A DNA stretch of 64,000 nucleotides, from positions 310,001 to 374,000 of the forward strand of contig JADLAY010000069.1 in NCBI GenBank assembly GCA_020849765.1, in the 5' to 3' direction. Source of the stretch: Anaerolineae bacterium. Its GTDB lineage: Bacteria > Chloroflexota > Anaerolineae > Aggregatilineales > Phototrophicaceae. The position numbers were made by a program, and so were the translations under genes. The stretch's first letter is position 1; every line of letters begins with the position of its first letter. This document shows, piece after piece, positions 53,266-61,902 of this stretch. Below the pieces are notes generated by a model. That model was not told the DNA's origin and made no database searches. It worked only from the letters and a program-made list of their open reading frames with translations.

Positions 53266-53277
53266 TTAATTAATTAA
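53266..53277. promoter_or_regulatory. AT-rich palindrome 1 in the YeiH/ROK divergent region
   Basis: TTAATTAATTAA, a perfect 12-bp palindrome, 51 bp before the YeiH start codon. The core AATTAATTAA recurs at 53371-53380 in the ROK promoter. ROK regulators of the NagC/Mlc type often bind AT-rich inverted repeats, so these two are operator candidates for the ROK protein. Confidence 0.45.
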
Positions 53278-53368
53278 AGCGTCTTTCTTGCGGGCTGTCA
53301 ATGAGCGCCGCCAACCGCTGTATGAATTGCCCAAATCGCTTGCACACGGCCGCGGATTTCTCTATACT

Positions 53369-53394
53369 CGAATTAATTAATCAATTTGATTAAA
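53369..53394. promoter_or_regulatory. AT-rich palindrome 2 near the ROK start
   Basis: AATTAATTAA at 53371-53380, followed by TCAATTTGATTAAAG, 46-71 bp before the chosen ROK start (53440). The core is shared with the 53266-53277 palindrome. Possible autoregulatory operator. A TTG at 53386 would start a longer ROK protein but would put the operator in coding sequence. Confidence 0.4.
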
Positions 53395-53439
53395 GAATTC
53401 AGTGACGAACTTTGTTCAAGAGCCATTTCTGAGGCAGCT

Positions 53440-54651
53440 ATGAGGCCCACCGCCGCCGTTGGTATCCACAGCAGTGAAATCAAGCAGCGCAACGTGAGCG
53501 CCATCCTGCTCAACCTGCTCCACTATGGTGCTATCTCGCGCGTACTGCTGGCTCAGGAAATTGGCGTTTCCACCGCCACCATCACCAACCTCGTCGCCGA
53601 ACTGGTCGATCAGGGCTTGATCGCAGAAGACAGCCGTGCGCGCGCCAACGGCACCCCCAATCAAGTCGGGCGCCCGCAGCGCTCGCTGACGCTGATTCCC
53701 GATGCGCGCTACAGCGCCGGCATTCATATCGACGTCGGCAAGCTCCACGTCACCTTTACGGATGTGTGCGGCGAAGTCGTCGCTTGCAAGAGCCTCGATC
53801 ATCAGGTCGAGATGGATTGGCGGGCCGTCCTCGATCAGGCCTGTGAGGCGCTGGGAGCGCTGCAAACCACCCACGGGCTTGCTTCCGAGCGCATCGTCGG
53901 CGTCGGTGTCGCCGCGTCCGGCCTCGTCGATCCGACGACCGGCATCAACGTCGTCGCGCCCAACCTGGATTGGCACAACGTCCCCGTCGGCGATTACATC
54001 AGCGCCAGGCTGGGGCTGCCCGTCACCGTCGAGAACAACGCCCGCGCTATGGCACTCGGCGAGGCGATGTTCGGCAGCGGGCGCGATATCCGCGCGATGG
54101 CCTTCATCTATGCGCGCATCGGCGTTGGTGCCGGGCTGGTCGTCAACGGCCAGATTTACCGGGGCGCGGATGCAGGCGCGGGCGAAATCGGCCACTCGCA
54201 TCTGATCTTCGATCGTGACGGTTCGCCGCAGATGCGCTCGCTCGAATCGATCATTTCGCGCCCGGCGCTGCTGGAAAGCGCGCAAAGCATCCTCCGGCAA
54301 AAAGGGCCGCTCACGCTCGAAGACGTGATCGACCGGGCGCTGGCCGGGGACGAAGCCCTGCGCGCGATGCTCGACGAGCGCGCCTTCTATTTCGGCATCG
54401 TGCTGGCCAATCTCGTCAATCTGTTCAACCCGGAACTGATCGTGCTCGGCGGGTTGTTCCTGTCCGAGCGCGGCCTGCTGCTGCCGACCATCGAGAAGAC
54501 CATGCGCCAGTATGCCTTTGCCACGCTCGGCAAACGCGTGCGTCTGGAAACAACCGGGCTTGGTAACCAGGTTGGCATGATCGGCGCCGCAGCTCTGGCG
54601 CTCGACCGCTTCTTTTACCGTCCACAAAACCAGCTTCTGATGAAAGGGTAG
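53440..54651 (+). CDS. ROK-family transcriptional regulator (lacks the usual zinc motif)
   Basis: 403 residues. N-terminal winged helix (about 12-70; SEIKQRNVSAILLNLLHYG, LAQEIGVSTATITNLVAEL) and a C-terminal sugar-kinase-like domain (from about 95; IHIDVGKLHV; GVGVAASGLVDP; GAGEIGHSHLIFD). The usual C-x-C-G-x-x-G-C zinc motif after the GEIGH segment is missing: the segment reads FDRDGSPQMRSLESIIS, so metal binding is unlikely. The ATG at 53440 has GAGG upstream. It is 5 bp from the fucose-isomerase-like gene, so it probably senses and controls this carbohydrate operon. Confidence 0.88.
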   Translation: MRPTAAVGIHSSEIKQRNVSAILLNLLHYGAISRVLLAQEIGVSTATITNLVAELVDQGLIAEDSRARANGTPNQVGRPQRSLTLIPDARYSAGIHIDVGKLHVTFTDVCGEVVACKSLDHQVEMDWRAVLDQACEALGALQTTHGLASERIVGVGVAASGLVDPTTGINVVAPNLDWHNVPVGDYISARLGLPVTVENNARAMALGEAMFGSGRDIRAMAFIYARIGVGAGLVVNGQIYRGADAGAGEIGHSHLIFDRDGSPQMRSLESIISRPALLESAQSILRQKGPLTLEDVIDRALAGDEALRAMLDERAFYFGIVLANLVNLFNPELIVLGGLFLSERGLLLPTIEKTMRQYAFATLGKRVRLETTGLGNQVGMIGAAALALDRFFYRPQNQLLMKG

Positions 54652-54656
54652 CCGCC

Positions 54657-56000
54657 GTGCAATCGCCATCGCCGCGCATCGGCTTTATCGCCATCGCCCG
54701 CCCCACCTTCGATGTTCCGCTGGCTCAGGAACTGGCTGCGCAGGTGTTTGCTGCCCTATCCGCCGAGGGCTACCAGTTGATCGGCGATGCTGAACTGGTG
54801 ATGGATGCCGAAGCGGCGGCCAGGAGCATCGACCGCCTGCACAATGAGACACCGGTCGGCGTCATTGCGCTGCAAGCCTCCTTCGCCGATAGCACCATGA
54901 TTGTCGAGTTGGCGCGCCGCGTGCACGCTCCGCTGCTGCTGTGGGCGCTGCCGGAAGCGCGCGCAGGCGGCAGACTGCGCCTCAACTCGTTCTGCGGCAT
55001 CAATCTGGCCGCGCACGGCCTGCGTCGCGCCGGGCTGCGCTACGAATATGTCTACGGCGCGCCCGACGACGTTCGCAGCCTGGAGTCGGTGCGCTCGTTC
55101 GTCAAAGCCGCCGCCATCCGGCGCAAACTGCGCGGCGCGCGGGTTGGGCGCATCGGCGAAAATCCGGCGGGCTTCGATACCTGCCGCGTTAACCGGCCGG
55201 CGCTGCGCGAGCGCCTGGGCGTCGAAGTCGAGCAGATCGAACTGGCGGATGTCTTCGCCCACGTCCGCAACGGTGCGCAGGAAAAGGTCGCCGCCGTCGC
55301 CGAACGGGTGCGGACGCAGATCGTCGGCATGGACGATATGGATGCAGATGCGACGGCGGGCACGCTCGGCACCTACGTGACCATGCGCGAGCTGATCGAG
55401 ACCCAGCATCTGGATGGCCTGGCGGTGCGCTGCTGGCCGGAGTTCTTCACCGAACTCGGCTGCGCCGCTTGCGGTGCCATGTCGATGACGAGTGAAGACA
55501 TGATCCCGTGCAGTTGCGAGGTCGACGTCAACGGGACGATCACGCAGATCATCCTGCAGGGATGCAGCGGCGAGCCCGCCTTCGGCAGCGATCTGGTCGC
55601 GTTCGACGCCGACGAGGATGTTGCTGTGCTCTGGCACTGTGGCCTGGCGCCGCTGTCGATGGCCGATCCGTCCGTGCAGCCGGAGGCGACCATCCATTCG
55701 AATCGCAAGCTGCCCTTGCTGATGCAGTTCCCGCTTAAGCCGGGGCGCATCAGCCTGGCGCGCCTGAGCGAGGCGACCGGCGAATTCCGGCTCGTGATCG
55801 CGTCCGGCGAGATGCTGCAAGCACCGCCCGCCTTCACTGGCACGACCGGCACACTCCGCTTTGACAGCGGTGCGGGCCAGGTCATGGATACGCTCATGCG
55901 CGAAGGTCTGGAGCATCATCTTTCAATTACTTACGGCGATCATGTTGAGGCTCTGGAAATGCTCGCGCGAATGTTGGAAATACCCATTTTGCGTCTCTGA
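54657..56000 (+). CDS. L-fucose/L-arabinose isomerase-like protein
   Basis: 447 residues, GTG start 5 bp after the ROK stop. Fold of the FucI/AraA family, which isomerise aldoses to ketoses with Mn. Candidate metal and catalytic residues: Glu in CWPEFF, Glu and Asp in CSCEVDVNG, His in LWHCGLAP. The N-terminal domain (1-170) is the family's Rossmann-like lid (FIAIARPTFDVPLAQELAAQ). The length is shorter than FucI (about 590) and closer to the ‘fucose isomerase-like’ group. It may instead process a non-fucose aldose; context (transaldolase-like, GH4, uronate-type enzymes) does not resolve it. Confidence 0.82.
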   Translation: MQSPSPRIGFIAIARPTFDVPLAQELAAQVFAALSAEGYQLIGDAELVMDAEAAARSIDRLHNETPVGVIALQASFADSTMIVELARRVHAPLLLWALPEARAGGRLRLNSFCGINLAAHGLRRAGLRYEYVYGAPDDVRSLESVRSFVKAAAIRRKLRGARVGRIGENPAGFDTCRVNRPALRERLGVEVEQIELADVFAHVRNGAQEKVAAVAERVRTQIVGMDDMDADATAGTLGTYVTMRELIETQHLDGLAVRCWPEFFTELGCAACGAMSMTSEDMIPCSCEVDVNGTITQIILQGCSGEPAFGSDLVAFDADEDVAVLWHCGLAPLSMADPSVQPEATIHSNRKLPLLMQFPLKPGRISLARLSEATGEFRLVIASGEMLQAPPAFTGTTGTLRFDSGAGQVMDTLMREGLEHHLSITYGDHVEALEMLARMLEIPILRL

Positions 56001-56121
56001 CCACCACGGCATAGACGCTGGGAACCCGTCTTTTTCTGAAAGGCTCGAAAGGAGTGCTGACAAACGAAGAACAATCATGCCCGTGAACGACGTGGATGAG
56101 CCAAAGATAAGGAGTTCGACG

Positions 56122-57417
56122 ATGACTAAACGCTTTTTGACTTTTGTTGCTGTTCTCGCCCTGCTCGCGCTGACCACGATCGCGGTTTCCGCACAGGACC
56201 CGGTTGAAATTCGTTTTATGTGGTACAGCGACGGCGTAGAAGGCGACGTCATGCGCGATCTGCTCGATCGCTTCGAGGCCGATAATCCCGGCATCACCGT
56301 CACCCTGGATGTGGTCCCCTACGCCACCGTGCGCGATAACCTGCCCACTCTGGCACAGGCCGGTGAAGCCCCCGACATGGCGCGCATCACGAACTTTGGC
56401 GGCATGCGCGGTCTTTATCTTGACTTGCGTCCTCTGATGTCCGACCCGTCGCTGCTGGAAGATAACTTCGCCGGTGCCGTGCTGGAAGCCTTCCGCCTGC
56501 CCGACGACACCGAAGGTCTCTACGGCTTCCCGGACAGCCTGTCGGTCACTGCGCCCTACATCAACCGCACGCTCTTCGAGCAGGCCGGTGTGGACGTGCC
56601 CAGTGATTCGATGGACGAGGTTTCGTGGGCTGAATGGACGGATGCGCTCAAGCAGGTGGCCGAGGCGACCGGCACGCCCTACGCCGTGGCCATCGACAAC
56701 AAGGGCCACCGCTTTGCTGGCCCCGCGATGAGCATGGGCGCCAACTTCTTCGACGCCGATGGCAATTTCGCCTTGGCGAATGACGAGGGCTTCCGCGCCT
56801 TCGCCGAAATCGTCAAGGGCTGGCACGATGAGAGCTTGATCCCGCGCGAAGTGTGGTTGGGTTCCGGCGGCCAGTACACTGCAGCCAACGAGTTCTTCGA
56901 GAGCGGCCAGGTCGTCATGTACTTCAGCGGTAGCTGGCAGATCGGGCGCTTCGACAGCGTGATCGGCGACGCGTTCGATTGGGCCGTCGTGCCGAACCCG
57001 ACCGGCCCTGGCGGCAGCACCGGTGTGGCTGGTGGCGCGGGCATCGTCGCCTTCGCCCAGACTGAGCACCCCGCAGAAGTCGCCAAGGTCATGGAATACA
57101 TGCTGCAGCCGGAAGTTTACAAGGAATACGTCGAGCGCTCGCTGTTCATCCCCGCGGACAAAGCGGTGATCGACCTGGGCGTGGAATACACGGCGGAAAA
57201 CCCGCTGGTGAATGCGGCGCTGGCACAGTTCGCGGTCGAGGCGGGCAAGCTTCAGGATCAGGCCATTCGCCTGAATCTGCATCCGTTTGCCTTCGCTTAC
57301 TACGATGCGTCGAACACGCGCCTGGCGCAGTACTTCGCTGGTGAGCTGACCCTGGATGAAGCGATGACACGGTTACAGGAAGATATCGACGCAGCAGTTG
57401 CCAACGCTGGCAGCTAA
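56122..57417 (+). CDS. Sugar ABC transporter 2, extracellular solute-binding protein
   Basis: 431 residues, family 1 binding protein. Signal sequence MTKRFLTFVAVLALLALTTIAVSAQ. PVEIRFMWYSDGVEGDVMRDLLDRF, ADNPGITVTLDVVPYATVRDN, APDMARITNFGG and WAVVPNPTGPGG are standard segments. The ATG at 56122 follows AAGGAG; a longer frame reaching back to 55861 overlaps the isomerase gene and is not supported. Together with the two permeases it imports an unidentified carbohydrate. Confidence 0.9.
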   Translation: MTKRFLTFVAVLALLALTTIAVSAQDPVEIRFMWYSDGVEGDVMRDLLDRFEADNPGITVTLDVVPYATVRDNLPTLAQAGEAPDMARITNFGGMRGLYLDLRPLMSDPSLLEDNFAGAVLEAFRLPDDTEGLYGFPDSLSVTAPYINRTLFEQAGVDVPSDSMDEVSWAEWTDALKQVAEATGTPYAVAIDNKGHRFAGPAMSMGANFFDADGNFALANDEGFRAFAEIVKGWHDESLIPREVWLGSGGQYTAANEFFESGQVVMYFSGSWQIGRFDSVIGDAFDWAVVPNPTGPGGSTGVAGGAGIVAFAQTEHPAEVAKVMEYMLQPEVYKEYVERSLFIPADKAVIDLGVEYTAENPLVNAALAQFAVEAGKLQDQAIRLNLHPFAFAYYDASNTRLAQYFAGELTLDEAMTRLQEDIDAAVANAGS

Positions 57418-57445
57418 GGCGATCGATCCATCCTGATGGGCTATG

Positions 57446-57477
57446 GGTGGGGACGCGCATCAATGGCGTCCCCTACC
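57446..57477 (+). repeat. Intercistronic hairpin between binding protein 2 and its permease
   Basis: GGTGGGGACGC (57446-57456) pairs with GCGTCCCCTACC (57466-57477): eight pairs, a one-base bulge, then three pairs, 9-nt loop. It is 29 bp after the binding-protein stop; no T-run. The flank GGGG-ACGC / GCGT-CCCC-TAC resembles the elements at 33094 and 63521. Confidence 0.6.
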
Positions 57478-57527
57478 TCCAGCATCTGAGCTATCCCCAC
57501 AGGACGCGTAGCCTGGAAAGCAGACTC

Positions 57528-58571
57528 ATGTCGAGCGCAACCGTTCCTCACACCCATCACGTCTCGGTTTGGCGAAGAGTCCAGAAGCAGTTGGGCGCTG
57601 CGTTCAACGCCGTTCTGAATTTCTTTATCGACCTGATGGATTACATCATGCACCCGCTGCAGCGATTGGTCGGCATTCGCGGCATGGGGTACGTCTTCGT
57701 GCTGCCAAACCTGTTGATCTTCGGCGTCTTCATCCTCTTGCCGATGATCACGAACTTTTTCTATACCTTTACCGGCGGGGCCAATCTTTTTCTTGACCAG
57801 CGGCCTTACGTGGGCGCACAAAATCTGGAACGCTTATTTGATTGCCAGAATTTCCTGGCGCCCAACACCTGTCGCGAAGACCTGTTCGCGCGCGCCGTCA
57901 CCAATACGGCGCTGTTTGTCATCACCCAGGTCGCCTTGATGATCGGCATTTCGCTGCTGACGGCGCTCGTACTCAATCGCAAAATTATTGCGCGCGGGTT
58001 CTTCCGCAGCGTTTATTTCTACCCGGTGCTCTTGTCGCCAATCGTCGTCGGGTTGATCTGGAAATGGATTTTGCAGGAAAACGGCCTGCTGAACGCGCTG
58101 TTGGTCGCTTTCGGCGGCGATAAGGTCGGCTTCCTGACCGATGCCAACTGGGCGCGCTTCTGGGTCGTCATGATCAGCGTCTGGTCCCTGATGGGCTTCT
58201 ATACGTTGATTCTGCTGGCCGGGCTGCAATCGATCCCGAGCGACCTCTATGAAGCGGCGGACATCGACGGCGCCAATGTCTTCCAATCCTTTCGCTCGAT
58301 CACGCTGCCGTTGCTGATGCCGACGATGCTCGTGGTGCTGATCTTGTCTCTGATCCGCGCCGTACAGGTCTTTGACGTCGTCTTCGCGTTTACGGGAGGA
58401 GGCCCAGGCTCGGCGACGATCTACATCGTCCAGTACATCTACAACAACGGGTTTGCCAGCGCGACCAAGGAGTATGGGTTGGCGTCGGCAGCTTCACTCG
58501 TCATGGCCGGATCGTTGATCGTGCTGACGCTGGCGCAACTGCGTCTGCGTGGCACGAATAACGTCACTTGA
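57528..58571 (+). CDS. Sugar ABC transporter 2, MalF-type permease
   Basis: 347 residues, with an N-terminal cytoplasmic tail of about 50 residues before helix 1 (MGYVFVLPNLLIFGVFILLP, about 58-77). EAA loop SDLYEAADIDGANVFQSFRS near residues 236-255. The ATG at 57528 is 110 bp after the binding-protein stop and behind the hairpin; GGAAAG upstream is a modest ribosome site. It pairs with the MalG-type permease whose coding start follows after 17 bp. Confidence 0.9.
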   Translation: MSSATVPHTHHVSVWRRVQKQLGAAFNAVLNFFIDLMDYIMHPLQRLVGIRGMGYVFVLPNLLIFGVFILLPMITNFFYTFTGGANLFLDQRPYVGAQNLERLFDCQNFLAPNTCREDLFARAVTNTALFVITQVALMIGISLLTALVLNRKIIARGFFRSVYFYPVLLSPIVVGLIWKWILQENGLLNALLVAFGGDKVGFLTDANWARFWVVMISVWSLMGFYTLILLAGLQSIPSDLYEAADIDGANVFQSFRSITLPLLMPTMLVVLILSLIRAVQVFDVVFAFTGGGPGSATIYIVQYIYNNGFASATKEYGLASAASLVMAGSLIVLTLAQLRLRGTNNVT

Positions 58572-58588
58572 GACAGGAAGGAACCGCG

Positions 58589-59671
58589 GTGACGACACAA
58601 ACCGCAGCCGGCGCTGGGCGAACCGGCGTCGTCGGTTACCTGACGCGCACCAAGAAGCGCGGGCGCATCGGAACCGCCGATGTCCTGACGTATATCTATC
58701 TGCTGGTTGGCATCGTCCTGATGTTTGGCCCGGTGATCTGGATCTTGATGTCGTCATTCAAGACGCCCGCCGAGGTGACGAAATTTCCACCGCGCTTCCT
58801 GCCCTACCAGCAAGAGACGGCGGTGGTCGAAGGCTACGACGAGCCGCTGCCGCTGTTCGACGTCACGCTGGAAGACGGCAGCGTCGCCCGGCTGGCCCAG
58901 GTGCGCCGCGTTGGCCTGGAAGCGCAGATGATCGACCCGGCCAGCCCGGAAGAGATCATTCGCGTCAACATCAATGCGCGCCAGCCAGTCGAGGAAGTCA
59001 AGTTCAGTCTCGACAACTACACTGAAGGCATGGAGAGTTTCAATTTCTGGCGCTACTTCCTCAACAGTGTGGTCGTCACCTTCGTCGCGACGATACTGAC
59101 CCTGCTGGTCAACAGCATGGCGGCCTTTTCGCTGAGCAAGTATGAGTATCGCGGGCGCAACGCCATCTTCCTGATCATCCTGAGCACGCTGATGGTGCCG
59201 CTGTCGGTCATCCTGGTGCCCGCCTTCCTGCTCATCACGCAGATTGGCTGGAACAACAATCTGCTCGGCGTGATCGTGCCGGGCGCGGCGACGCCGACCG
59301 GCGTCTTCCTGCTGCGCCAGTACATGCTGACGATCCCGGACGAGTTGATCGACTCCGCACGCATCGACGGCGCGAGCGAGTGGCGCATCTACTTGCAGAT
59401 CGTGCTGCCGCTGGCGCGCCCGGCTCTGGCTGTGCTGGCGATCTTCTCGGTCATGTGGCGCTGGAATGACTTCCTGTGGCCGAAAATCGTGCTCACGCAG
59501 AACCAGGTGTTCACCTTGCAGGTGGGACTGGAGGCGTTCCAGGGCGATTTACAGGTGCAGTGGAATTTGATCCTGGCGATGACGGTGCTGACGCTGCTGC
59601 CGATCACGTTCGTGTTCGGCATTCTGCAGAAGTACATCACGACCGGCATCGCGACGACCGGCATGAAATAA
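58589..59671 (+). CDS. Sugar ABC transporter 2, MalG-type permease with extra extracellular segment
   Basis: 360 residues, GTG start preceded by AGGAAGGAA (an upstream TTG in the previous gene is less likely). Helix 1 at about 37-56 is followed by a segment of about 85 residues (about 65-150) before helix 2, where ordinary MalG proteins have about 30. This extra part (FPPRFLPYQQETAVVEGYDE and DVTLEDGSVARLAQVRR) looks like a small beta domain lying outside the membrane. The EAA loop is DELIDSARIDGASEWRIYLQ. The rest is normal, ending LQKYITTGIATTGMK. Confidence 0.88.
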   Translation: MTTQTAAGAGRTGVVGYLTRTKKRGRIGTADVLTYIYLLVGIVLMFGPVIWILMSSFKTPAEVTKFPPRFLPYQQETAVVEGYDEPLPLFDVTLEDGSVARLAQVRRVGLEAQMIDPASPEEIIRVNINARQPVEEVKFSLDNYTEGMESFNFWRYFLNSVVVTFVATILTLLVNSMAAFSLSKYEYRGRNAIFLIILSTLMVPLSVILVPAFLLITQIGWNNNLLGVIVPGAATPTGVFLLRQYMLTIPDELIDSARIDGASEWRIYLQIVLPLARPALAVLAIFSVMWRWNDFLWPKIVLTQNQVFTLQVGLEAFQGDLQVQWNLILAMTVLTLLPITFVFGILQKYITTGIATTGMK

Positions 59672-59735
59672 TGCTTAATCGGGAGCGGGCGCACGAGCGG
59701 CGCGCGTTCATGTGACTGATGGAAGGAGTTTGGGT

Positions 59736-60401
59736 GTGAAGTTTTTTCTCGACAGCGCGCTCGTCGACGAGATTCGCCACGCGCTGACCATGTGGGACAT
59801 CGACGGGGTGACGACTAACCCGCGCCACGTCCAGGCATCTGGCAAGCCATTTCTCGCCGTGATCCAGGAAATCGGCAGCATGTTCGAAGGCACGGATAAA
59901 ACGGTCTCCGTGCAGACTAACCCTGCCAGCCATGGTGATTACCAGGCCATCGTCGAGGAAGCGCGCCGTCTGGCCAAGCTATCGCCGACGTTCGTCATCA
60001 AGATGCCGTCGACCGAGCACGGCTTCAAGGCCTGCCGCGTTCTCAGCGACGAGGGCATTCGCTGCAACCTGACGTTGTGTTTTTCGGCGGCGCAGGGGCT
60101 GCAAGCCATGCGTATGGGTGCGTATTATGTGTCGCCGTTCATCGGCTGGAAAGAAGGCAACGGGGAAGAAGTCCAGTCGTTTATCGAAGATCTCGTCGCT
60201 ATTCGGGACAACTACAATTTTGGCACCGAGGTGCTGGTCGCGGCGGTGCGCAATGGCCGTCAGATCGCCGATGCGGCTGTCAGCGGCGCGGATATCGTCA
60301 CGGCGGGCTTTTCCGTGTTCGAAGAGGCGTTCAAGCATCCCTACACCGATATGGGCATTGGCAAGTTCCAGGAGTTCTGGGACGAAACACCTTACGAATA
60401 G
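59736..60401 (+). CDS. Transaldolase/fructose-6-phosphate aldolase-like enzyme
   Basis: 221 residues, GTG start with GGAAGGAG upstream. Class I (Schiff-base) aldolase of the short TalC/FSA type: Asp in FFLDSALVDEIR, TTNP near residue 28, active-site Lys in FVIKMPST, and the QG loop FSAAQGLQA with the tail FEEAFKHPYTDMGIGKFQEFW. Length 221 fits FSA. FSA cleaves fructose 6-phosphate or related sugar phosphates to dihydroxyacetone (or a phosphate) and an aldehyde. In this cassette it may break the phosphorylated product of the imported sugar. No transketolase gene is nearby. Confidence 0.88.
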   Translation: MKFFLDSALVDEIRHALTMWDIDGVTTNPRHVQASGKPFLAVIQEIGSMFEGTDKTVSVQTNPASHGDYQAIVEEARRLAKLSPTFVIKMPSTEHGFKACRVLSDEGIRCNLTLCFSAAQGLQAMRMGAYYVSPFIGWKEGNGEEVQSFIEDLVAIRDNYNFGTEVLVAAVRNGRQIADAAVSGADIVTAGFSVFEEAFKHPYTDMGIGKFQEFWDETPYE

Positions 60402-60473
60402 CCGCGAGCTTTTGCGTCTGCCGTCATCGTTCGACCTGTACAGGTTTTATTGAAAGGCGTAGTCTGAGCGTCT

Positions 60474-61883
60474 ATGAGCATTCGACCCCCTAAAATAGTG
60501 ATTGTCGGCGCGGGCAGCGCGATCTTCGGGCTGGGCGCGCTTTCGACCATGATGCAGAGCCGCCAACTGCGCGGCGCCCACATCGCCCTCTGCGACACCA
60601 ACGAAGACGGCCTGCGCACGATGACCCGGCTGGCCGAGATCATGAACGAGGCGTGGGGAACCGAGGCCACCATCACCTCCAGCACTGAACGGCGCGATCT
60701 GCTGCCGGGTGCGGATTTCGTGGTCGTCTCGATCCAGGTTGGGCAGCGCGAGGACGTCTGGGAGAAGGACTGGCAGATCCCATTGCAGCACGGCGTGCGC
60801 CAGCCCTACGCCGAAAACGGCGGCCCCGGCTCGTTCGCCCATGCCGCGCGCAACCTGCCGGTGATCCTCGCGATTGCCCACGATATGGAAGAACTGTGCC
60901 CGAATGCGTGGTATCTCAACCTCGTCAACCCGCTGATCCGGCTGACGACGGCCATCCACCGCTACACCAAGATCAAGACGATCGGCCTGTGCCATCAACT
61001 GCTGTGGGGCTATGCCATGGCCGGGGCAGTGCTGGCGGATCGCTTTGGCATCGAGGTGCCGGAGCATTTCCACGTCCACACCGACGCGGATAACATGCCG
61101 AGCTTCATCCCGGTCGCGCGCGCTGCCGTCGAGAATATTGAAATCAAGGCGGCGGGCATCAATCATTTCTCGTGGGTCTACGACATCCGCGACAAGAAGA
61201 CGGGCGAAGATCTCTACCCCGAACTGCGCGATACATGGCTGAATCGTTACCGCAAGGACTTCGAGCCGCTCTCGCGTGAGGTATTCGAGATCTACGGCAT
61301 GATGCCGACGGCGGGCGACAGCCACATGTGCGAGTACCTGCCATTCGTCAGCGAGCCGACGACCAGGCCGTGGGAGAAATATGACCTCAAGCTGCAAAGC
61401 TGGGATGGCAACCGCCGCCGCCGCGCCCGCCGCTGGGAACTGGCGCACGCGATTGTCGACGGCAAGCAGCAGGTGGACGAGCTGCGCAATGTCTGGCGGC
61501 TGGACATGTTGGACGAGGGCATCCCGGAGATGATCGGCGCGCTGCACTACAACGAGCAGCATTATCACCAGCAGTTGAATATCCCTAACGAGGGCTATAT
61601 CCCCAATCTGCCGAATGATGCCATCGTCGAGGTGCCGGGGATCATGTCCGCCTTTGGCGCGCAGGGTCTGAGCTTTCCGCCGCTGCCGGATGCCATCGCC
61701 GAGTTGTGCCGCCGCGAGCTGGCGCTCAGCTCGCTGGTGGTCGATGCGTGCGTGACCGGCGACCGCAAGCTGGCGCTGCAAGCCCTTACGCTCGACCCGA
61801 TGGTGCACGATCTCGATAAGGCCAGGGCAATTCTGGATAGTCTGCTGCGGGAATTTGAGCCGTATCTCCCACAGTTTGCATAA
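60474..61883 (+). CDS. Glycoside hydrolase family 4 (alpha-glycosidase/uronidase type)
   Basis: 469 residues. Rossmann start KIVIVGAGSAIFGLGAL, NLVNPL in the NFxNP position, metal ligands Cys173-His174 (GLCHQ) and His231 (AAGINHFSW). The Cys-His pair is typical of GH4 enzymes acting on unphosphorylated alpha-glycosides such as alpha-galactosides and alpha-glucuronides/galacturonides, unlike the Cys-Asp pair of the GH4 enzyme at 8430-9806. Context with UxaA-type dehydratase genes just downstream favours a uronic-acid glycoside. The start has no strong ribosome site. Confidence 0.87.
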   Translation: MSIRPPKIVIVGAGSAIFGLGALSTMMQSRQLRGAHIALCDTNEDGLRTMTRLAEIMNEAWGTEATITSSTERRDLLPGADFVVVSIQVGQREDVWEKDWQIPLQHGVRQPYAENGGPGSFAHAARNLPVILAIAHDMEELCPNAWYLNLVNPLIRLTTAIHRYTKIKTIGLCHQLLWGYAMAGAVLADRFGIEVPEHFHVHTDADNMPSFIPVARAAVENIEIKAAGINHFSWVYDIRDKKTGEDLYPELRDTWLNRYRKDFEPLSREVFEIYGMMPTAGDSHMCEYLPFVSEPTTRPWEKYDLKLQSWDGNRRRRARRWELAHAIVDGKQQVDELRNVWRLDMLDEGIPEMIGALHYNEQHYHQQLNIPNEGYIPNLPNDAIVEVPGIMSAFGAQGLSFPPLPDAIAELCRRELALSSLVVDACVTGDRKLALQALTLDPMVHDLDKARAILDSLLREFEPYLPQFA

Positions 61884-61902
61884 CGCACAGGAGTAAAGCT
61901 GT

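Noticed and set aside
53386..53439. TTG start extending the ROK protein by 18 residues
   Set aside because: The extension has no family match and would place the operator-like palindrome within coding sequence; the ATG at 53440 has a ribosome site.
55927..57282. A 451-codon minus-strand open frame
   Set aside because: Antisense to a binding-protein gene that has a signal peptide, ribosome site and family motifs.
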